Origin: Nocardia alni
GTDB lineage: Bacteria > Actinomycetota > Actinomycetes > Mycobacteriales > Mycobacteriaceae
DNA length: 64,000 nucleotides
Direction of reading: 5' to 3'
Assembly (NCBI RefSeq): GCF_019038435.1
Contig: NZ_JAGPOX010000023.1
Location: 19,813-83,812, forward strand
Every line of letters starts with the position of its first letter. The first letter of the stretch is position 1. This document shows positions 60,419 to 64,000 of the stretch, piece by piece. The notes beneath the pieces are model-generated. The model saw only the letters and a list, made by a program, of their open reading frames with translations. It did not search any database and was not told where the DNA came from. The position numbers and the translations under genes are program-made.

Positions 60419-62941
60419 GTGGTCGGAAGTATTCCCGTGGCCGTGGAGTCGCTGCCCGGTGCGCGAGATCTTTTGCGCGAGATGGAATCCCAGTCCGCGG
60501 ATCCGCGCGCCCACCTGCTTCGCGGGCGTTCGGGCACCGGCAAGTCCACCCTGCTCGGCGTGATCCGCAACCGCGTGCGCGCCCGCGGCGGCATCGTCTA
60601 CGACACGCTGGAGGAGGCGCTGGCGGCGACCGAGCACCCCGCCTCGCCGGCGGTGCTGATCCTGGACAACGTGCACCGGCTCTCCCGCGTCGAAGTGGAA
60701 AAAATCTGTGCCGCAATAAGTTCCGTCCACTGCGGCATTCTGATCGCGGTCCGGCCGTGCCCGCACGATACCGCGCTGCGCACCCTGGCCGACACGGTCG
60801 CGCGGCACGGACGCGTCGTCGATCTGCGCACCCTGGGGGTGGGTGATATCGGGCCGTTCGCACGGGAATTGGGTATGACGGTGCCACGACCGGTCGCCCT
60901 GCACGTGCACCGGCAGACCGCCGGAATACCCGGCGGTGTCGTGGCGGCACTGGCCGCGGCCTGCGCCACTCGCCTGGGCCAGGGCATCGGCGCGGTCGAC
61001 ACGGCCGTCACGGCCTGGTCCCGGACGATGCTGGACGACGCGGATCCGGATCTGCTGGAGGTCTTCGTCATCGCCACCACCGGCGTCGGCCTGGATGCCG
61101 GCGAACTCGCCGAGGTGCTGGGGACAAGCCATGGGGCCGCACGGGATCTCATCGACCGGGCACGCGCGACCGCGCTGGTGACCGACGCCGATCTGCTGTT
61201 GCCGCAGGCCGAGACGCCGCTGCGCACCCTGGTCGGTGACCGCCGCTATCTGGCGGTGCTGCGGCGGCTGCTCCAGGCCCGGCTGGCGGCCGGGTTGCTG
61301 CGCGAACGCACCGCGCTCGTGCTGGCCGAATCCGGCGTGGACGATCCACGACTGGCCCAATTCCTGTGCGCGGCCGCCGAGAAGACGGGCGCCGAGGCCG
61401 CCCGGTATTACGCCGCCGCCGCGCGCAGCGGCGCCGATCGCCAGTCCATCGCACTGCGCTGGGCCGAGGCCGCCGCGCGCGTCGGCGACGGTGACACTGC
61501 GCTGCGCCTGGCCGAGCCGGTGCTCGATCAGCAGGTCGCGCCGTATACGGAATGGGCCGCGGCCGTGCGCATCTGCGCCGGGGTGTGGACCAGGCGCGGA
61601 CTGGTCGACCGAGCCGTACAGCTGTACTCCTGGCTGGGCACCGACCGGGTGGGCGCCGACTGGGCTGTCGGGGCCACCGTGTCGTATCTGGCCGGCGCCG
61701 CCGAGATGGCCGCCGCCTTCTCCGCATCGGCGGATCGATGGCCCCCGACCGAGGCCACCGTGCGTTCCGGACGGATCGTCGCCGCGCTGGCGCAGTCGAT
61801 CGATCTGTCCGGCCGCAGTGCGGCGGTCGCCGCGGCGTCGTCGCTTGTTCAGACCGCACGCGCCGATGGCGCCCCCGCGGATCGAAGCACCGCCCGCTTC
61901 CTGCCCTGCGACGCGGTGACCGTGGCGACCCTGCTGTGCCTGAGCATGGGCGACCCGGGGCGCGCCGCCGACGCGCTGCACGGCGATCTCGAATCCGACG
62001 CCACCCGTGCCGTACTCGGCGCGTGGACCGCGATGCTCAGCGGAGACGAGCAGAGCGCCGCGACACTCGTCGCGCCCCTGGACCTCGCCGCGCTCCCGGC
62101 GCGCGAACGGCTGCTCGGACACGGCGTGCGGGTCGGCCTGGCCCGGCGCGCCGGGGACCAGGCCGCACTGGCCCTGGCCTGGCAGAGCGCGTATCCGATG
62201 TTCGACGACGTCGGCGCGGACCTGCTGGCGCTGTTGCCGATCGGCGAACTCTGGCTCGCGAGCATCCGGCTGCACGACGAGGCCCGCCCGGCAGCACTCG
62301 TCGACGCGGCGCGAAAACTGCTGGACCGCTTGGACAATCCACCGGCATGGGCGAACGCCTTCCACTGGTACGCGATCCAGGCGGCCATCGCCGGCGAACA
62401 TCCGGACGAGTCGCTGCCGTCCGCCCAGCGGCTCGAGGCCGCGGCCCGGGCCGGGGATCCGCAGGCCGCGGCGCTGGCCGAGGCCGGTCGCACCTGGATA
62501 TCGGTGCTGCACGGCCAGATCGCGCAAGATCGGGTGACGGCCGCGGCGCGCGGACTCGCGGACCTCGGTCTGACCTGGGATGCGGCCCGGGTGGCCGGTG
62601 AGGCGGCGGTGGCCGGCAGCGATGCCGCGACCTGCACCGCGCTGGCGGAATTGGCGTACGCCGTGCGGTTTCGGGCCCGCTCGCCACAGAATCCGCAGCA
62701 TCCGCCCGCCGCGCCACAGCCGCAGACCGTGCCCGGAACCGCGCTCAGCGAGCGCGAACGCGAGGTCGCCGAGCTGGTGCTGCTGGGCCTGACGTACCGG
62801 GAGATCGGCGCACGGCTGTACATCTCCGCCAAGACGGTGGAGCATCATGTGGCGCGAATCCGGCGTCGAATCGGGGCCGGTTCGCGTTCGGAGCTATTGT
62901 CGATGCTTCGCGCCATGGGGCACGGTTCCCTACTTGTATGA
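60419..62941 (+). CDS. Large LuxR-family P-loop regulator (IniR-like)
   Basis: 840 aa. P-loop RGRSGTGKSTLL near residue 36, Walker B-like VLILDNVHRL near residue 81, a long TPR-like helical middle, and a C-terminal LuxR HTH: LSEREREVAELVLLGLTYRE then IGARLYISAKTVEHHVARI. Length and order match M. tuberculosis IniR (Rv0339c), a regulator of the isoniazid-inducible iniBAC operon, and the locus near dnaK fits (recollection). GTG 60419 is used. The downstream membrane protein may be its target. A different LAL regulator cannot be excluded. Confidence 0.85.
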   Translation: MVGSIPVAVESLPGARDLLREMESQSADPRAHLLRGRSGTGKSTLLGVIRNRVRARGGIVYDTLEEALAATEHPASPAVLILDNVHRLSRVEVEKICAAISSVHCGILIAVRPCPHDTALRTLADTVARHGRVVDLRTLGVGDIGPFARELGMTVPRPVALHVHRQTAGIPGGVVAALAAACATRLGQGIGAVDTAVTAWSRTMLDDADPDLLEVFVIATTGVGLDAGELAEVLGTSHGAARDLIDRARATALVTDADLLLPQAETPLRTLVGDRRYLAVLRRLLQARLAAGLLRERTALVLAESGVDDPRLAQFLCAAAEKTGAEAARYYAAAARSGADRQSIALRWAEAAARVGDGDTALRLAEPVLDQQVAPYTEWAAAVRICAGVWTRRGLVDRAVQLYSWLGTDRVGADWAVGATVSYLAGAAEMAAAFSASADRWPPTEATVRSGRIVAALAQSIDLSGRSAAVAAASSLVQTARADGAPADRSTARFLPCDAVTVATLLCLSMGDPGRAADALHGDLESDATRAVLGAWTAMLSGDEQSAATLVAPLDLAALPARERLLGHGVRVGLARRAGDQAALALAWQSAYPMFDDVGADLLALLPIGELWLASIRLHDEARPAALVDAARKLLDRLDNPPAWANAFHWYAIQAAIAGEHPDESLPSAQRLEAAARAGDPQAAALAEAGRTWISVLHGQIAQDRVTAAARGLADLGLTWDAARVAGEAAVAGSDAATCTALAELAYAVRFRARSPQNPQHPPAAPQPQTVPGTALSEREREVAELVLLGLTYREIGARLYISAKTVEHHVARIRRRIGAGSRSELLSMLRAMGHGSLLV

Positions 62942-63009
62942 GACGGTGACTGCTGGCGTATGAAACAGCATGACCCGATCTCGGGACGGACCGGAGCGAG
63001 GTAACCAGG

Positions 63010-64000
63010 ATGGCCACAGGGGTGGGCCTGCGAATCGCCGAGGACGAATGCCTGGCGGCCATCGTCAGCAACGGCGGCGGGTCGGGCGCGCTGCTGCCCC
63101 AGCCGCCCCTGTTCGTCGTGCGCGAGCCGATCCTCTACATGTCCGACGACGGCGATACCGAACTGGGCGGCGATCCCCCCGAGGGCAACACCCATTCGAT
63201 CACCGGCTTCGTCGCGGCGGTCGGCGATCCGGCCGGCATCCCGGTCGACGAGGGCGAGGCGTACCGGGCCGAGGATCTGGTGGCCACGGCCCTGTTCTGC
63301 CTGATCGATCTGGCCGCCGCACATCTCGCGGGGCCTGCGGAGTTCTATGCCGTGCATCCCGCGCACTGGCCGGCGGCGCAGGTGCTGGCCCTGCGCGACG
63401 CCCTGGATTATCTCGGCCTGCGCTCGGTCGCGCTGGTGAGCGAGGCGATCCTGCCCGATGCGGAGACGGGTCGCGAATACGCCGCGGCGGCCGCGCGCAG
63501 CGCGTTGGCCGCGGTGCTGTCCACCCCCGCGGGGGCGACCCCGCCGGATCCGACCCGCGCCGAGAATCCGATGGAGTCCACCGACATCCTGCCCGCGCTG
63601 GCGACGCCGGAGAACGCCCAGGCGTATTCCGCGGCCATCCCGGTGGAGGGCCTCGCGCGGGCGGTCGCCGCCGACCGGATCGTCGCACCCGAGGTCGCCG
63701 AATCACCCGAACCGAATGCGACCGAGGTGGCGCCGACGGTCGTCCCGCCCGCACCCCGTCGCCGCACCCCCGCGTTGATCGCCGCCGCGGCGGTGCTGGG
63801 CCTGCTACTCGGCGGTGCGGGGGTCGGCATCGCGCTCAGCAGTCATTCCACAACACCGGCGCCCAGTACCCCCGACGCCCATTCGGACTTCACGCCGACC
63901 ACCGTGCCGGCCACCATCCCGCTTCCGCCGCCGGTGGTGACCAGGAAGCCCGCCTCGATCCCGATCGTCCCCCGGCAGGTTCCGCCCCGGCGAACCGAGC
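63010..64000 (+). CDS. Membrane-anchored protein beside the LuxR regulator, 5' part
   Basis: Frame open from ATG 63010 (330 codons) to the window edge, so the C-terminus is missing. Starts MATGVGLRIAEDECLAAIVS; residues ~1-175 are a folded alpha/beta region reminiscent of a reduced Hsp70/actin-like ATPase half, 180-250 disordered Ala/Pro/Glu-rich, one transmembrane helix about 253-280 (LIAAAAVLGLLLGGAGVGIA), then an extracytoplasmic Pro/Thr-rich stretch. AGG lies immediately before the ATG; no strong ribosome site. The Hsp70-like resemblance is weak. Proximity to the IniR-like gene suggests an envelope-stress link. Confidence 0.75.
   Translation, partial: MATGVGLRIAEDECLAAIVSNGGGSGALLPQPPLFVVREPILYMSDDGDTELGGDPPEGNTHSITGFVAAVGDPAGIPVDEGEAYRAEDLVATALFCLIDLAAAHLAGPAEFYAVHPAHWPAAQVLALRDALDYLGLRSVALVSEAILPDAETGREYAAAAARSALAAVLSTPAGATPPDPTRAENPMESTDILPALATPENAQAYSAAIPVEGLARAVAADRIVAPEVAESPEPNATEVAPTVVPPAPRRRTPALIAAAAVLGLLLGGAGVGIALSSHSTTPAPSTPDAHSDFTPTTVPATIPLPPPVVTRKPASIPIVPRQVPPRRTE

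Noticed and set aside
60212..62848. Very long minus-strand open frame (878 codons) opposite the LuxR regulator
   Set aside because: Low-complexity Gly/Arg/Gln translation, while the plus strand encodes a recognisable P-loop and LuxR HTH protein.

Overview
The window is a high-GC actinobacterial chromosome segment. Gene content points to Nocardia or a close relative in the Mycobacteriales: pknG next to ackA-pta, F420-dependent glucose-6-phosphate dehydrogenase, the dnaK-grpE-dnaJ-hspR operon with HAIR sites, an EmbR-type BTAD/FHA regulator, class II aldolase beside DedA and GH76 genes, and a SAM-IV riboswitch ahead of a rhodanese-metZ pair. From memory of the M. tuberculosis H37Rv map, most core genes correspond to the Rv0339c-Rv0410c interval, rearranged into blocks and interrupted by extra genes. 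The species call is an inference; no rRNA or tRNA gene was seen.

Layout. (1) 1-7.8 kb: 3' part of pknG, the acetate kinase/phosphotransacetylase operon, a degenerate 22-bp repeat array, and an F420 group (luciferase-like enzyme, deazaflavin-type reductase, fgd1). (2) 8-11 kb: HAD phosphatase, then rhodanese-metZ under a SAM-IV riboswitch. (3) 11-21 kb: FprA-type ferredoxin reductase behind a candidate IdeR box, amidohydrolase, methylacyl-CoA racemase, a large LuxR/AAA regulator, two tiny membrane proteins, Ogt, and a MocR/PdxR-type regulator with a symmetrical operator abutting its start codon. (4) 21-29 kb: purA, two conserved genes including an M50 membrane protease, FUSC protein, DUF3151 protein, a long disordered membrane protein, and a MaoC-type dehydratase. 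(5) 29-42 kb: secreted DUF4185 protein, EmbR-type regulator, fba, two DedA proteins, GH76, SpoU methyltransferase, ketoacyl synthase III, pyrE, SDR and two membrane/DUF proteins.

(6) 42-52.6 kb is the most unusual part. clpB under a HAIR site is divergent from two tandem paralogous glycosyltransferase-like genes. Each carries a farnesoic-acid-O-methyltransferase-like (FAMeT) jelly-roll segment between its N-terminal half and a DDD motif; the first also has a C-terminal GT2 domain. They look lower in GC than their surroundings. Next come two globin-ferredoxin reductase fusions and one globin-less reductase. (7) 52.6-57 kb: chaperone operon dnaK-grpE-dnaJ-hspR, all minus strand. (8) 57-64 kb: sigma factor with a Cys-rich tail, haloalkane dehalogenase, zinc-type alcohol dehydrogenase, a second large LuxR/P-loop regulator (IniR-like), and a membrane-anchored protein running off the end.

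Shared control is visible: HAIR boxes ahead of clpB and dnaK should place both under HspR, encoded by the last gene of the dnaK operon. PknG, the FHA-domain regulator and a membrane protein with seven T-x-x-I/L motifs could form a phospho-threonine signalling set, but that is inference.
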